DNA of 64,000 bases from Flavobacterium franklandianum (GTDB taxonomy: Bacteria > Bacteroidota > Bacteroidia > Flavobacteriales > Flavobacteriaceae). A program made the position numbers and the translations under genes. The notes under the pieces were generated by a model that was not told the origin of the DNA, ran no database searches, and saw only the letters and a program-made list of their open reading frames with translations. The DNA is taken from NCBI RefSeq assembly GCF_007097365.1, contig NZ_VJZR01000007.1, forward strand, positions 1-64,000, written 5' to 3'. Below, in pieces: positions 1 to 8,477 of this stretch (positions are counted from its first letter, which is position 1; each line of letters opens with the position of its first letter).

Positions 1-150
1 TCTAAAAGGAATTTTTTAGGAAATTTCTACAAAATAAAAGGAAATTATCTCCAATTATACCTAAACGAGTTCTTTTACAAGCTTAATAGAAGGTGTTTTG
101 AGGAAAAATTATTCGACAGGCTACTAATAGCAAGCATTACAGGGTTATGA
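1..150 (+). pseudogene. IS1595-family transposase, C-terminal end (cut by window edge)
   Basis: Frame 1 is open from the first base to a TGA at 148-150 and encodes 49 residues. They read like the C-terminus of IS1595 (ISXO2-like) transposases: a basic stretch with HKIKG-like spacing (YKIKGNYLQLYLNEF), then FYKLNRR and a closing LFDRLL segment, the conserved tail of that DDE family. The catalytic part lies outside the window, so it is unknown whether the gene is intact. I see no convincing terminal inverted repeat between 150 and 284. Assignment is by motif recollection, not by a search. Confidence 0.65.
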
Positions 151-207
151 CTAAAAGCAGATGATTAAAAAAAATTAAAATTTTACGTATTTGCAGGTAT
201 CAATAAA

Positions 208-222
208 TATATATATATATAT
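208..222. repeat. AT dinucleotide run
   Basis: A short run of alternating A and T lies about 60 bases upstream of the first full gene, between the transposase remnant and that gene. The rest of 151-284 is A/T-rich with no exact TAnnTTTG element; the nearest look-alike, at about 187-196, has the wrong spacing. Confidence 0.6.
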
Positions 223-284
223 AGAACACATTTAAATTTTACAATTATTAATAAAAAAAACCAAAAAAAAATTCAATATAAAAA

Positions 285-1187
285 ATGAAAAAAAGAATTT
301 ATATCGCAGGAAGTGGAGGGATGTTAGGGGAGGCATTTTATGCTCAATTTAAAGATGATTACGAAATTAAATGTACAGACAAAGATGTGAATGAAGATTG
401 GTTGTCATTTTTAGATTTTCGTGATTTTGAAGCGTATAAAAAAGATGTTGAAGATTTTGCGCCAGATTATCTTTTTCACTTGGGTGCTTACACTGATTTG
501 GAGTTCTGTGAAGAACATTCTGATGATACTTATATGACCAATACATTGTCTGTAGAAAATGCCGTTTATTTAGCTAATTACTTGGATATTCCTATGTTGT
601 ATATTAGCACTGCGGGGATTTTTGATGGGAAAAAGGATTTGTATGACGATTGGGATATACCAAATCCATTGGGTGTTTATGCCCGTTCGAAATATATGGG
701 AGAACGATTTGTTGTAGAAAATGCCAAACGATTTTTAGTTTGTCGTGCTGGATGGATGATGGGTTCTGGTCCTAAAAAGGATAAAAAATTCATTCAGAAA
801 TTGATGAAGCAAATCAAAGATGGCAAAAAGGAGCTTTTTATAGTTAATGATAAAGATGGTACACCTACCTATACTCACGATTTTGCCAAAACAGTAAAAG
901 AATTGATTCAAAAAGAATATTGGGGACTGTATAATTGTGTTTGCGGTGGACAAACAGGTCGTTTAGAAGTAGCTACAGAATTAGTTAATCTATTGGGTTT
1001 ATCTGAAACTGTAAAAATTAACGAAGTAGAATCAGATTATTTTAAAGACGTTTATTATGCAGAACGTCCCGCTTCAGAAAGACTGCTAACTAAGAAATTA
1101 GAATTGCGTAAAGTAAATGCTATGCGTGATTGGAAAGTTTCATTAAAAGAATATATTGAAAATTATTATCAAGGATATTTAGAATAA
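285..1187 (+). CDS. RmlD-like NAD(P)-dependent sugar-nucleotide reductase/epimerase
   Basis: A 300-residue extended short-chain dehydrogenase of the RmlD (dTDP-4-dehydrorhamnose reductase) superfamily. The N-terminal beta-strand and glycine-rich nucleotide loop are at residues 5-15 (GSGGMLG), and the active-site YxxxK pair is Tyr132 and Lys136 (YARSK). It is not the canonical rhamnose enzyme, because a better RfbD is encoded at 31132-31986. The likely role is reduction or epimerisation of a nucleotide-linked sugar in the cytoplasm; substrate unknown. The next gene, a glycosyltransferase, begins 4 bases after the stop, so the two are probably cotranscribed. The start is the first ATG after an A-rich leader. 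Family is secure, specific function is not. Confidence 0.8.
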   Translation: MKKRIYIAGSGGMLGEAFYAQFKDDYEIKCTDKDVNEDWLSFLDFRDFEAYKKDVEDFAPDYLFHLGAYTDLEFCEEHSDDTYMTNTLSVENAVYLANYLDIPMLYISTAGIFDGKKDLYDDWDIPNPLGVYARSKYMGERFVVENAKRFLVCRAGWMMGSGPKKDKKFIQKLMKQIKDGKKELFIVNDKDGTPTYTHDFAKTVKELIQKEYWGLYNCVCGGQTGRLEVATELVNLLGLSETVKINEVESDYFKDVYYAERPASERLLTKKLELRKVNAMRDWKVSLKEYIENYYQGYLE

Positions 1188-1191
1188 TAAA

Positions 1192-2289
1192 ATGGCATAC
1201 AAAAAAAAAATCCATATAGTTGGTACACATGGTGTTCCTGCAAAATATGGAGGGTTTGAAACTTTAGCAGATTTTCTTTGTCAATATTTGAAAGATGATT
1301 ATGAACTGACAGTGTACTGTAATACACATAAATATCCAGATAAAGAGAAAGAATATTATGGTGCTAAACTAAAATATCTCAAATTAGAAGCCAATGGCTT
1401 TAAGGGAATTTTTTATGATTTAATTACTTATGTTCAAGCATTGTTTAATGCCGATGTCATTCTATACCTTAGTCCCGTAGGGTCAGGATTTATGACTCCT
1501 CTAAAATACCTGACGAGAAAAAAAGTTATTGTTAATCACGGTGGACTAAATGAATGGGAAAGAGAAAAATTGAGCACAGTTGAAAAACTTTGGGCCAAGT
1601 TTAATCATTGGGTAGCTGCAAAATTTGCAGATATTAATATTGCCGATAATCTATTGTATCAAAAAAGTTTAAAAGATATTTTTAAAGCTAATTCCATAGT
1701 TATTCGGTATGGTGGAGACCATGTAAATACAATTGACTCAAAGAGTATTGATTTTATAAAAAAATACCCATTTGTAAAAAACACTTATGCAGTAAGTGTT
1801 TCTAGAGCCCAATTAGATAATAATATCCACTTAGTTTTAGAAGCATTTGAGAGTTTTAATGATTACAAAGTTGTCCTAATTTCGAATTGGAATATTTCAA
1901 AATATGGTATCGATTTAAAAGAAAAATATAGTAACCATCCTAATATGATTCTTTTAGATGCTATTTATGACAAAGAGGAATTGGATTATTTAAGAGGGAA
2001 TGCTTTAGTTTACATACATTCTCATTCAAGATGTGGAACATCTCCCTCCCTAGTAGAGGCTATGTGTTTGAGAAATGCAATTATTTCTTATGATGCCCCT
2101 ACTAATAGAGAAACTACACAAAATAAAGCTATCTTTTTTTCTTCTGCTACTTCTTTAAATGATGAATTAAAAAAAGTTTCTTTACAAGATTTAGAATCAA
2201 ATAAAGAAAAAATGTTTGAAATAGCTAGTAAAGAATATAATTGGGAGAGGATTTCAAGTGAATATAAGACTATAATTGATTCTCTATAA
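1192..2289 (+). CDS. DUF1972-type family 4 glycosyltransferase
   Basis: 365 residues. The N-terminus (VGTHGVPAKYGGFETLADF, about residues 10-28) is the hallmark of the DUF1972 domain found at the front of a GT4 subgroup often annotated as rhamnosyltransferases. The second half has the GT-B donor-binding region, including a CGTSPSLVEAM segment near residue 285 with the conserved Glu. It should transfer a sugar from a nucleotide donor to a lipid-linked acceptor at the inner membrane face. It sits 4 bases after the reductase gene, as a two-gene unit before the initiating transferase. Donor specificity cannot be read from sequence. Confidence 0.8.
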   Translation: MAYKKKIHIVGTHGVPAKYGGFETLADFLCQYLKDDYELTVYCNTHKYPDKEKEYYGAKLKYLKLEANGFKGIFYDLITYVQALFNADVILYLSPVGSGFMTPLKYLTRKKVIVNHGGLNEWEREKLSTVEKLWAKFNHWVAAKFADINIADNLLYQKSLKDIFKANSIVIRYGGDHVNTIDSKSIDFIKKYPFVKNTYAVSVSRAQLDNNIHLVLEAFESFNDYKVVLISNWNISKYGIDLKEKYSNHPNMILLDAIYDKEELDYLRGNALVYIHSHSRCGTSPSLVEAMCLRNAIISYDAPTNRETTQNKAIFFSSATSLNDELKKVSLQDLESNKEKMFEIASKEYNWERISSEYKTIIDSL

Positions 2290-2415
2290 TATTCTAAGTT
2301 TAGGATAAATAATATCGATATTTCTTTTGATTTATTTCTGCTGCTAGTAGCTTATAATTGTTAAAAAGTTTTTTTTTATAAGTAGAAACCTTATTCTCAT
2401 TTTATTAAAATAATC

Positions 2416-2423
2416 TAATTTTG
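2416..2423 (+). promoter_or_regulatory. putative Bacteroidota -7 element (TAATTTTG)
   Basis: An exact TAnnTTTG match in the gap before the WcaJ-type gene; I see no clear -33 TTG at the usual distance. About 20 bases downstream, at 2445, an ATG opens a 13-codon frame ending at 2486, before the proposed WcaJ start. It could be a leader peptide or chance. Confidence 0.35.
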
Positions 2424-2507
2424 TGCTAATTTAAAAACAAACAATATGAGTCTCTACTTGTATTCTATTTGTACAAAAAAATATTAACAATAAACACTGA
2501 AGTCCTT

Positions 2508-3932
2508 ATGTCAATTTTAAAAACACTCTCTACTTACCGTTTTTCGCGTTACTACAAGATTTGTTTTTTGGTTTGGGATGTGGTGTTGCTAAATACGTCT
2601 ATAGCACTTTCTTTTTTGTTTCGCTATGAATACTTTCATATTGTGGATATTAAGGAGGTTAAGGCTGTTTCCTTATTGACTAATATATTCTGGATTACAT
2701 TATTGTTATACAAAGATTCTTATAGGATTATTAGAACGGAACGAATAGAAGCCATTCTGTATCGGACTATTCGAATGCTATTGATTCACGTAGCTATTAT
2801 TGCAGTATTCATCCTTGTATTAAAATATGATGAAGTTTCTCGTTTGAGGATGGTTTATTTTTACACAACTTTCTTTGTTCTGTTAGTGAGTTTCCGGATA
2901 TTCTTTATGCAAATTTTGAAACATGTTCGGGCTCAGGGCTACAATTTTAGAAAAGTTGTCATTGTGGGTGCTAATGCCACAGGAGAGCGTATGAATCGAA
3001 TTTTATCTAAAGACCTTACCTACGGCTATCGTGTGATGGGCTATTTTGATGATGAAATCGATTCAGATACCGTGCTAGAAATCCCTATTTTGGGTGGGTT
3101 TGGAGATATCGAAAACTATTTAAGCTCTGAAAAAATTGACGAAATGTATGTTGCGCTTCATATCGAAAAAATTGAGGAAATTAATCGTCTTACAGCTCTT
3201 TGTGAGCGCCATATGGTTCGTATTAAGTACATACCCGATTTTCAACAATATACAAAATCCAATAGGGTTCAAATCACTTTTTATGGAAATGGGAACGTTC
3301 CTGTTTTGATGTTGCGAAAGGAACCTCTGGAAATTCCGCTTTATCGCATTATAAAGGAGTTCTTTGATTTTTGTTTTTGCTTATTTGTCATTTTATTTAT
3401 CTTTCCATGGTTGTTTCCTATTCTGATCGTGCTGATTAAGGTAAACTCGCCTGGGCCTATTTTTTTTGTACAAAAGCGTTCGGGTAGGGATAATCAGTCG
3501 TTTAATTGTTATAAATTTCGAACCATGTATGTAAATGATGCTGCGAATGAAGTGCAAGCCAGACAAAACGATGCTCGTATTACCAGAGTGGGGGCTTTTT
3601 TGCGTCGAACCAGTATGGATGAGTTGCCCCAATTCTTGAATGTATTGGTGGGCAATATGTCAGTAGTGGGCCCACGTCCGCATATGTTGTCGCATACCGA
3701 ACAATATTCTGAATTAATTAATAACTTTTTGGTACGTCATTATGCTAAACCCGGCATTACCGGATGGGCACAGGTGAATGGCTTCCGTGGAGAAACCAAA
3801 GAGTTAGCTGATATGGAGAATCGTGTAGAGCACGATATTTGGTATATCGAAAACTGGAGTTTTCTTTTGGATATCAAAATTATATGGTTGACGGTTGTTA
3901 ATGTTTTTCAAGGGGAAAAGAATGCGTTTTAG
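2508..3932 (+). CDS. WcaJ-type undecaprenyl-phosphate sugar-1-phosphate transferase
   Basis: A polyisoprenyl-phosphate hexose-1-phosphate transferase of the WcaJ/PglC (monotopic PGT) superfamily, which starts repeat-unit synthesis by moving a sugar-1-phosphate, often glucose, onto undecaprenyl phosphate. Several hydrophobic segments fill the first ~135 residues. A CoA-binding-like nucleotide fold follows (VVIVGANATGERM, about residue 150), then a membrane re-entrant segment and the catalytic C-terminus with the Asp-Glu dyad in SMDELPQF (about residue 370), VVGPRPH and KPGITGWAQ. The frame can be opened at a TTG at 2469, but the ATG at 2508 gives the normal N-terminus (474 residues) and is preferred. 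It stands apart, with 218 bases before and 212 bases after it. Confidence 0.88.
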   Translation: MSILKTLSTYRFSRYYKICFLVWDVVLLNTSIALSFLFRYEYFHIVDIKEVKAVSLLTNIFWITLLLYKDSYRIIRTERIEAILYRTIRMLLIHVAIIAVFILVLKYDEVSRLRMVYFYTTFFVLLVSFRIFFMQILKHVRAQGYNFRKVVIVGANATGERMNRILSKDLTYGYRVMGYFDDEIDSDTVLEIPILGGFGDIENYLSSEKIDEMYVALHIEKIEEINRLTALCERHMVRIKYIPDFQQYTKSNRVQITFYGNGNVPVLMLRKEPLEIPLYRIIKEFFDFCFCLFVILFIFPWLFPILIVLIKVNSPGPIFFVQKRSGRDNQSFNCYKFRTMYVNDAANEVQARQNDARITRVGAFLRRTSMDELPQFLNVLVGNMSVVGPRPHMLSHTEQYSELINNFLVRHYAKPGITGWAQVNGFRGETKELADMENRVEHDIWYIENWSFLLDIKIIWLTVVNVFQGEKNAF

Positions 3933-4010
3933 GTGGAGGTTAATCGGTTAATTGTTTAACTGGTTTATCGACTTCCCCCCTTTTTCTAACTAGCTAATTG
4001 ACACCCTTTT
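3930..4010 (+). repeat. degenerate 8-bp tandem array after wcaJ-like gene
   Basis: From the stop codon onward the DNA reads as near-repeats of GGTTAATC (GGTTAATC, GGTTAATT, GTTTAACT, GGTTTATC), then decays into C-rich and CTAACTAG/CTAATTGA units. It is one of several short-period intergenic arrays in this half of the window; the others use 7-bp units. Confidence 0.5.
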
Positions 4011-4114
4011 TATAATTGTTTTGTGTGTGGCGGAGTCTAATTCTAGAAGTAGTCATGAGTGCTGGTAAAGGCGAAAAAATCAATAAAAACCGACAATACA
4101 TGATGTGTATTGTT

Positions 4115-4122
4115 TATATTTG
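4115..4122 (+). promoter_or_regulatory. -7 promoter element for first wza-wzc pair (TATATTTG)
   Basis: An exact TAnnTTTG match 23 bases before the ATG at 4145. Its position suits a short leader and it probably drives the 4145-7485 pair. No convincing -33 TTG was seen. Confidence 0.5.
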
Positions 4123-4144
4123 CAAAATTTAAAGTCGAAATTTT

Positions 4145-4942
4145 ATGAAGTATTTTTTTTTATTAAAAAAAACAATCCCATTCCTTTTTATTGTACTTAT
4201 GTTTTCTTGTAAACCTAGAGAGGAATTAGTTTATTATCAGAATATAGATGGGTTAGCAGCACCTGAAAAATCAAATACATATGAGATTAAAATTCAACCT
4301 GATGATTTGTTGCTCATTATTGTTTCTGCCGAAGATCCTGAATCCGCAATCCCTTTTAATTTGAACACTATTAGTGTGCCTTCTACTGGTGTTTCGAGCA
4401 TATATTTACGAGGTCAGGAATCAATGCAATCCTATTTAGTAGATCTCTCTGGCGCTATTGATTTTCCTATTTTGGGAACATTGAAAGTGGGAGGATTATC
4501 CCGTTTAGAATTGCTACAACTATTGAAATCCCAGATTTCTAAATACATCAAAAATCCAATTATCAATATTCGTCTTATGAATTTTAAAGTTTCAGTTCAA
4601 GGCGAAGTGACTTTACCAGGAACTTATTCTATCAATTCGGATCGGGTAACACTGATTGAAGCTCTTAGTATGGCCAAGGATTTGACTATTTATGGGAAAA
4701 GAGATAACATTTTAATTATTAGAGAGGGAAATGGAGTTAAATCGTACAATCGAGTAGATATTACTAAGGCCGATTTTATTAATTCTCCTTTTTATTATTT
4801 AGCTCAGAATGATGTGGTTTATGTTGAGCCTAACAAAACTAAAATAAATGGAGCCGCCGTTGGTTCCAATACCGGGGTAATCATATCTATTACATCCTTG
4901 TTGATTACTGTTATCACCTTTATCGTTACTTCAACCAATTAA
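4145..4942 (+). CDS. Wza-like polysaccharide export lipoprotein (copy 1)
   Basis: 265 residues. A lipoprotein signal ends in a lipobox with Cys22 (LMFSC), so the protein should be lipid-anchored in the outer membrane. A Poly_export/SLBB region follows: the DDLLLIIVSAEDP strand near residue 50, LGTLKVGG near 110, and a second SLBB unit from about 150 (VSVQGEVTLPGTYSI). A single hydrophobic helix at the C-terminus resembles the outer-membrane-spanning helix of Wza. It is expected to form the export channel paired with the tyrosine kinase encoded next, 140 bases downstream. Shorter than E. coli Wza (about 380), as is common in Bacteroidota. Paralogues are at 8478 and 40269. Confidence 0.88.
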   Translation: MKYFFLLKKTIPFLFIVLMFSCKPREELVYYQNIDGLAAPEKSNTYEIKIQPDDLLLIIVSAEDPESAIPFNLNTISVPSTGVSSIYLRGQESMQSYLVDLSGAIDFPILGTLKVGGLSRLELLQLLKSQISKYIKNPIINIRLMNFKVSVQGEVTLPGTYSINSDRVTLIEALSMAKDLTIYGKRDNILIIREGNGVKSYNRVDITKADFINSPFYYLAQNDVVYVEPNKTKINGAAVGSNTGVIISITSLLITVITFIVTSTN

Positions 4943-5082
4943 AAATTTATTATAAAAATCGCAAAGCTGTAAATTGCTTGTAAAATCTTAAAAGTTATAC
5001 ATATCAAGCGATAGCAAACAGGCGAATAAAATCCAAATACTTGTGTGCAAGCAGGTATGACCGATAAAAAAAATAGCTACCT

Positions 5083-7485
5083 ATGAAAGATTATTTTATG
5101 TCCGACGAAAACCAAGAAGATAGTATTCATTTAAGGGATGTTTTAGAGAAGTATCTCACCCATTGGAAATGGTTTGTCTTAGGTGTTTTTCTTTGTTTTA
5201 GTATTGCTTTTCTTTATTTGCGGTACACAACTCCACAATATCAAGCTAGCACCACCATATTAGTCAAAGACGAAAAAAAAGGAGGAATGCTTTCAGAATT
5301 ATCTGCTTTTGCCGACATGGGCTTGGGTAGTGGTCTGAAGAGTAATTTGGATAATGAAGTAGAAATATTAAGGTCGAGAAGTTTGATTGAAAGCACAGTT
5401 AAAAAGCAGGAATTGAATATTTCTATATTTGAAATGGGTAGGGTAAACACCAGAGAGCTGTATAAAGATGCCCCTATCGAGGTTCATTTTACGAATGTAC
5501 AACCTAGTTTTTACACTGAAGGAATGAATTGGGAATATGTGAAATTATCATCGAATACATTTGAATTAGTAAGCACTTTTGAGGAAGAGATTCCGGTATT
5601 GTTAACCAAAAAAAAAGAATTCCGGTATGGGGAAATTATACCCACTCTAAATGGGGATTTAATTGTTACAAAAAATTTTGAATTTAAATATTTAAAAAAA
5701 TTAGAAGACAAATCCATTTTTATTGTTGTTACTCCTTTTGATAAGATTGTGGCTAGTTATCAGAAGCGTTTGGTTGTCGACCCAATCAGCAAAACCAGTA
5801 GTGTTGTAGCCATCAGTTTGACCGATCCTATTTTCAAACGTGCAGAGGTTTTTCTGGATAATCTTATTCAGATTTATAATGATGATGCTGCTGCCGATAA
5901 GAATTTTATATCCGAAAATACCTCAAAGTTTATCTCTAGTCGATTGATTTTGATTACTCAGGAGTTGGATGGTGTAGAGAAAGATGTTGAAAGTTTTAAA
6001 ACGTCGAATAGTCTTACCGATATTGAATCGGAAGCCAAGCTCTTTATCGAAGGTTCGAGTGAGTATAATAAGAAAAGCGTTGAGAATGAAATCCAATTGA
6101 ATGTGGTATCTTCTTTGTTGGATTTTATGAAGAAAAGCACGAATGGGGATTTGTTGCCTTCTAATATTATATCAGGTCAGACCGATGCTTCTGCGTTGAT
6201 TAATAGCTATAATCAATTAGTTTTAAATCGTAACCGAATATTGAAATCAGCTACTCTTTCTAATCCGTCAGTAGTGAAATTAGAAGAACAAATTACTTCA
6301 TTGAAAGCGAATGTGGCTGAGAGTTTAACTCGAATGCAATCCAATTTGACTATTCAGAAAAGGAATTTAAAAGGTCAGGAAGGGCTTTTAGATTCTAAAA
6401 TTGGAAAGATACCTGTTCAAGAGCGACAGTTTAGAGTGATTGCCAGGCAACAAAAGGTTAAGGAAGAATTGTATTTGTATTTACTTCAAAAAAGAGAGGA
6501 AACTGCTATTTCGCTTGCTGCAACAGCACCTAATGCGAGGGTGATTGATGTTGCTAAAGCTTCGAAAATACCCGTTTCACCTAAGAAAAATATCATTTAT
6601 CTAGGGGCTATATTGATGGGACTCCTGATTCCTTTTGGTATTTTATACGTTTTGGATTTATTTGATACCAAAGTAAAAAACCGCTTTGATATTACCGATA
6701 AATTAAACATTCCATTTTTAGGAGACGTTCCCAAATCGATGTCACCTAACGAGATTGTTGATACAACTAGTCGAACGAGTACAGCCGAAGCCCTTCGGAT
6801 TGTTAGGGCAAATTTAGAATATATGTTAACACAAGTTCCAGATGATAGAGCCAAGAGTATCTTTGTTACTTCTACCATTCCTGGTGAAGGGAAAACCTTT
6901 TTGTCGGTTAATTTAGCTAGCATTTTTGCTCATTCAGGAAAAAAAGTAATTTTGATTGGAATGGACATTAGAAAACCAAAATTGAATGAATATGTGGGTA
7001 TTTCTGACCCTAAAGGATTAACAGATTATTTATCAGCTAAAAATGTACCCATCACGAATTATATTAGTCCGATGAAAGGGTATGATGCTTTTGATGTTCT
7101 TTTGGGAGGCATTATTCCTCCAAATCCAACCGAAATGTTAATGAGTAAAAAAGTAGATGAACTGTTTGCTCAATTCAAAAAGGAATATGATTATATAGTG
7201 GTAGATACCGCTCCCGTGAGTTTGGTTTCGGATACTTTAATTGTAGCAAAACATGCGGATACTTTTGTATATGTGGTACGAGCCAATTATTTAGATAAAC
7301 GCACCCTTACTATTCCTGATATTTTACATAAAGAAAATAAACTGCCTAATATGGCCTTTATTCTTAATGATACTGAAGTTGCCAAAGGATACGGTTATGG
7401 TGGTTATGGCTATGGTTACGGGAATTATGGCTATGGGGTTACCCAAGAAAAAAAACCTTGGTATAAGAAGATTTTTAATAGATAA
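5083..7485 (+). CDS. Wzc-like polysaccharide copolymerase / tyrosine autokinase (copy 1)
   Basis: 800 residues. An N-terminal Wzz domain has a first transmembrane helix at about residues 30-50, a long periplasmic coiled-coil region and a second transmembrane helix near 505-525. A cytoplasmic BY-kinase domain follows: Walker A in PGEGKTF near residue 600, the A' motif GMDIRKPK, and Walker B IVVDTAP. The tail (about 766-785) is a Tyr-Gly-rich autophosphorylation cluster. Such proteins control chain length and couple polymerisation to the Wza channel. A second in-frame ATG six codons in is an alternative start. A strong terminator follows three bases after the stop, so the pair ends here. No cognate phosphatase gene is nearby. 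Confidence 0.9.
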   Translation: MKDYFMSDENQEDSIHLRDVLEKYLTHWKWFVLGVFLCFSIAFLYLRYTTPQYQASTTILVKDEKKGGMLSELSAFADMGLGSGLKSNLDNEVEILRSRSLIESTVKKQELNISIFEMGRVNTRELYKDAPIEVHFTNVQPSFYTEGMNWEYVKLSSNTFELVSTFEEEIPVLLTKKKEFRYGEIIPTLNGDLIVTKNFEFKYLKKLEDKSIFIVVTPFDKIVASYQKRLVVDPISKTSSVVAISLTDPIFKRAEVFLDNLIQIYNDDAAADKNFISENTSKFISSRLILITQELDGVEKDVESFKTSNSLTDIESEAKLFIEGSSEYNKKSVENEIQLNVVSSLLDFMKKSTNGDLLPSNIISGQTDASALINSYNQLVLNRNRILKSATLSNPSVVKLEEQITSLKANVAESLTRMQSNLTIQKRNLKGQEGLLDSKIGKIPVQERQFRVIARQQKVKEELYLYLLQKREETAISLAATAPNARVIDVAKASKIPVSPKKNIIYLGAILMGLLIPFGILYVLDLFDTKVKNRFDITDKLNIPFLGDVPKSMSPNEIVDTTSRTSTAEALRIVRANLEYMLTQVPDDRAKSIFVTSTIPGEGKTFLSVNLASIFAHSGKKVILIGMDIRKPKLNEYVGISDPKGLTDYLSAKNVPITNYISPMKGYDAFDVLLGGIIPPNPTEMLMSKKVDELFAQFKKEYDYIVVDTAPVSLVSDTLIVAKHADTFVYVVRANYLDKRTLTIPDILHKENKLPNMAFILNDTEVAKGYGYGGYGYGYGNYGYGVTQEKKPWYKKIFNR

Positions 7486-7487
7486 TT

Positions 7488-7511
7488 AAGGAGGCGAAAG
7501 CCTCTTTTTTT
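7488..7511 (+). terminator. intrinsic terminator after wzc copy 1
   Basis: A stem of GAGGC/GCCTC extended by A-T and G-T pairs, closed by a GAAA tetraloop and followed by a run of seven T residues, three bases after the wzc stop. Confidence 0.85.
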
Positions 7512-7514
7512 AAT

Positions 7515-7605
7515 TAACTGGTTGTCGGTTAACTGTTGTCGGTTGTGGTTTATTTGTTTTGATAGATTACCCTTTTTAAGCGATTACCCATTTTTTACAC
7601 AAATT
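7515..7605 (+). repeat. degenerate heptamer array upstream of recR
   Basis: Directly after the terminator the sequence divides into 7-bp units: TAACTGG, TTGTCGG, TTAACTG, TTGTCGG, TTGTGGT, TTATTTG and onward more loosely. The two TTGTCGG units are exactly 14 bases apart. The array runs up to the recR promoter. Confidence 0.5.
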
Positions 7606-7607
7606 AG

Positions 7608-7615
7608 TATCTTTG
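7608..7615 (+). promoter_or_regulatory. -7 promoter element of recR (TATCTTTG)
   Basis: An exact TAnnTTTG element ending only five bases before the recR ATG at 7621. If used, the transcript would be leaderless or nearly so. Its presence argues against the longer upstream start at 7522. Confidence 0.6.
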
Positions 7616-7620
7616 CCCTT

Positions 7621-8241
7621 ATGGAATTTTCATCAAAACTTTTAGAGAAAGCGGTTAATGAGATGTCTCAATTGCCCGGTATTGGCAAGCGAACTGCCTT
7701 GCGATTAGTGTTGCATTTATTGAAACAGCCTAAAGAACAAACAACCTTTTTATCACAAGCCCTGACCAATATGAGGGAGGAAGTTCAATTTTGTGAAAGT
7801 TGTCATAATATTTCGGATGCTGCTATTTGTGATATTTGTTCCAATGCTAAGCGAGACCGCCAAATTATTTGCGTGGTAGAAGACATTCGCGATGTGATGG
7901 CCATTGAAAACACAGGGCAATTTAGAGGGATTTATCACGTTTTAGGTGGTAAGATATCGCCTATAGACGGAGTAGGACCCAGCCAGTTGAATATCAATTC
8001 TCTGGTCGATAAGGTAAAATTAGGGGAAGTCAAGGAGATTATTTTTGCCCTAAGTTCAACTATGGAAGGCGATACAACCAATTTTTATATTTTTAGACAA
8101 ATACAAGATTTTGATGTTGTAACCACTACGATTGCCCGAGGAATATCGGTTGGAGATGAATTGGAATATGCCGATGAGGTAACTTTGGGAAGAAGTATTT
8201 TGCAACGTGTGCCGTTTGAAAAGTCTTTTAAGAATAATTGA
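7621..8241 (+). CDS. recR: Recombination mediator protein RecR
   Basis: 206 residues from the ATG at 7621, the usual RecR length. The N-terminal helix-hairpin-helix is at residues 15-30 ([11 protein letters not shown]). A four-cysteine zinc site is formed by Cys58, Cys61, Cys70 and Cys73. A Toprim domain starts with [12 protein letters not shown] (about 85-97). RecR acts with RecO and RecF to load RecA on gapped DNA. The frame is open upstream to 7522, but that stretch lies in the heptamer array and upstream of the promoter, so the long form is rejected. It is a housekeeping gene with its own promoter, set between two wza-wzc pairs and functionally unrelated to them. Confidence 0.95.
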   Translation: MEFSSKLLEKAVNEMSQLPGIGKRTALRLVLHLLKQPKEQTTFLSQALTNMREEVQFCESCHNISDAAICDICSNAKRDRQIICVVEDIRDVMAIENTGQFRGIYHVLGGKISPIDGVGPSQLNINSLVDKVKLGEVKEIIFALSSTMEGDTTNFYIFRQIQDFDVVTTTIARGISVGDELEYADEVTLGRSILQRVPFEKSFKNN

Positions 8242-8477
8242 TTTGGGAAACTGAGGAATGCTGATTTGCTTTGATAAAACACGGATACAAACAGATTTCG
8301 TAGCTGTTTTGAGGGGAATAAACACTTGAACGATTCTTTTAATCTGTTTCTTTAAGTGTCTATTATATAAAATATGTTTTTTATGAAAATAAGCTATTAA
8401 CAATAAATTGGTTTAATGAATGGCTATATTTTTAAATTATTAAATGAAACCCTATATTTGTTACCTAAAATAGAATA
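8242..8477. other. intergenic region, recR to second wza
   Basis: 236 bases with no gene I can support. It contains a weak imperfect inverted repeat (an ACACTT arm near 8322 with AAGTGT near 8355) and, at its end, the promoter at 8453-8460. An antisense frame over 8085-8403 has no recognisable content. Confidence 0.4.
8453..8460 (+). promoter_or_regulatory. -7 promoter element of second wza-wzc pair (TATATTTG)
   Basis: An exact TAnnTTTG match 17 bases before the ATG at 8478, in the same arrangement as upstream of the first wza (4115-4122). Confidence 0.5.

Noticed and set aside
2445..2486. 13-codon leader-peptide-like frame before the WcaJ-type gene
   Set aside because: Could be real, but frames of this size are expected by chance and nothing else supports attenuation.
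2508..3932. WcaJ-like protein as the missing PglF/WbpM dehydratase, because of its nucleotide-binding fold
   Set aside because: It lacks the dehydratase catalytic region and ends in a complete sugar-phosphate transferase domain with the Asp-Glu dyad.
3933..5082. Invertible promoter regions as in Bacteroides capsule loci
   Set aside because: I looked for long inverted repeats flanking the promoters at 4115, 8453 and 16014 and found none, and there is no invertase gene in the window.
6597..6923. 108-codon minus-strand frame inside wzc copy 1
   Set aside because: Antisense shadow of the conserved kinase coding sequence, with no recognisable domain.
7522..7620. N-terminal extension of RecR (33 extra residues)
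   Set aside because: It lies in the heptamer array and upstream of the TATCTTTG promoter element; RecR of normal length begins at 7621.
8056..8403. 115-codon minus-strand frame over the recR end and following gap
   Set aside because: Mostly antisense to recR; no promoter or recognisable content.
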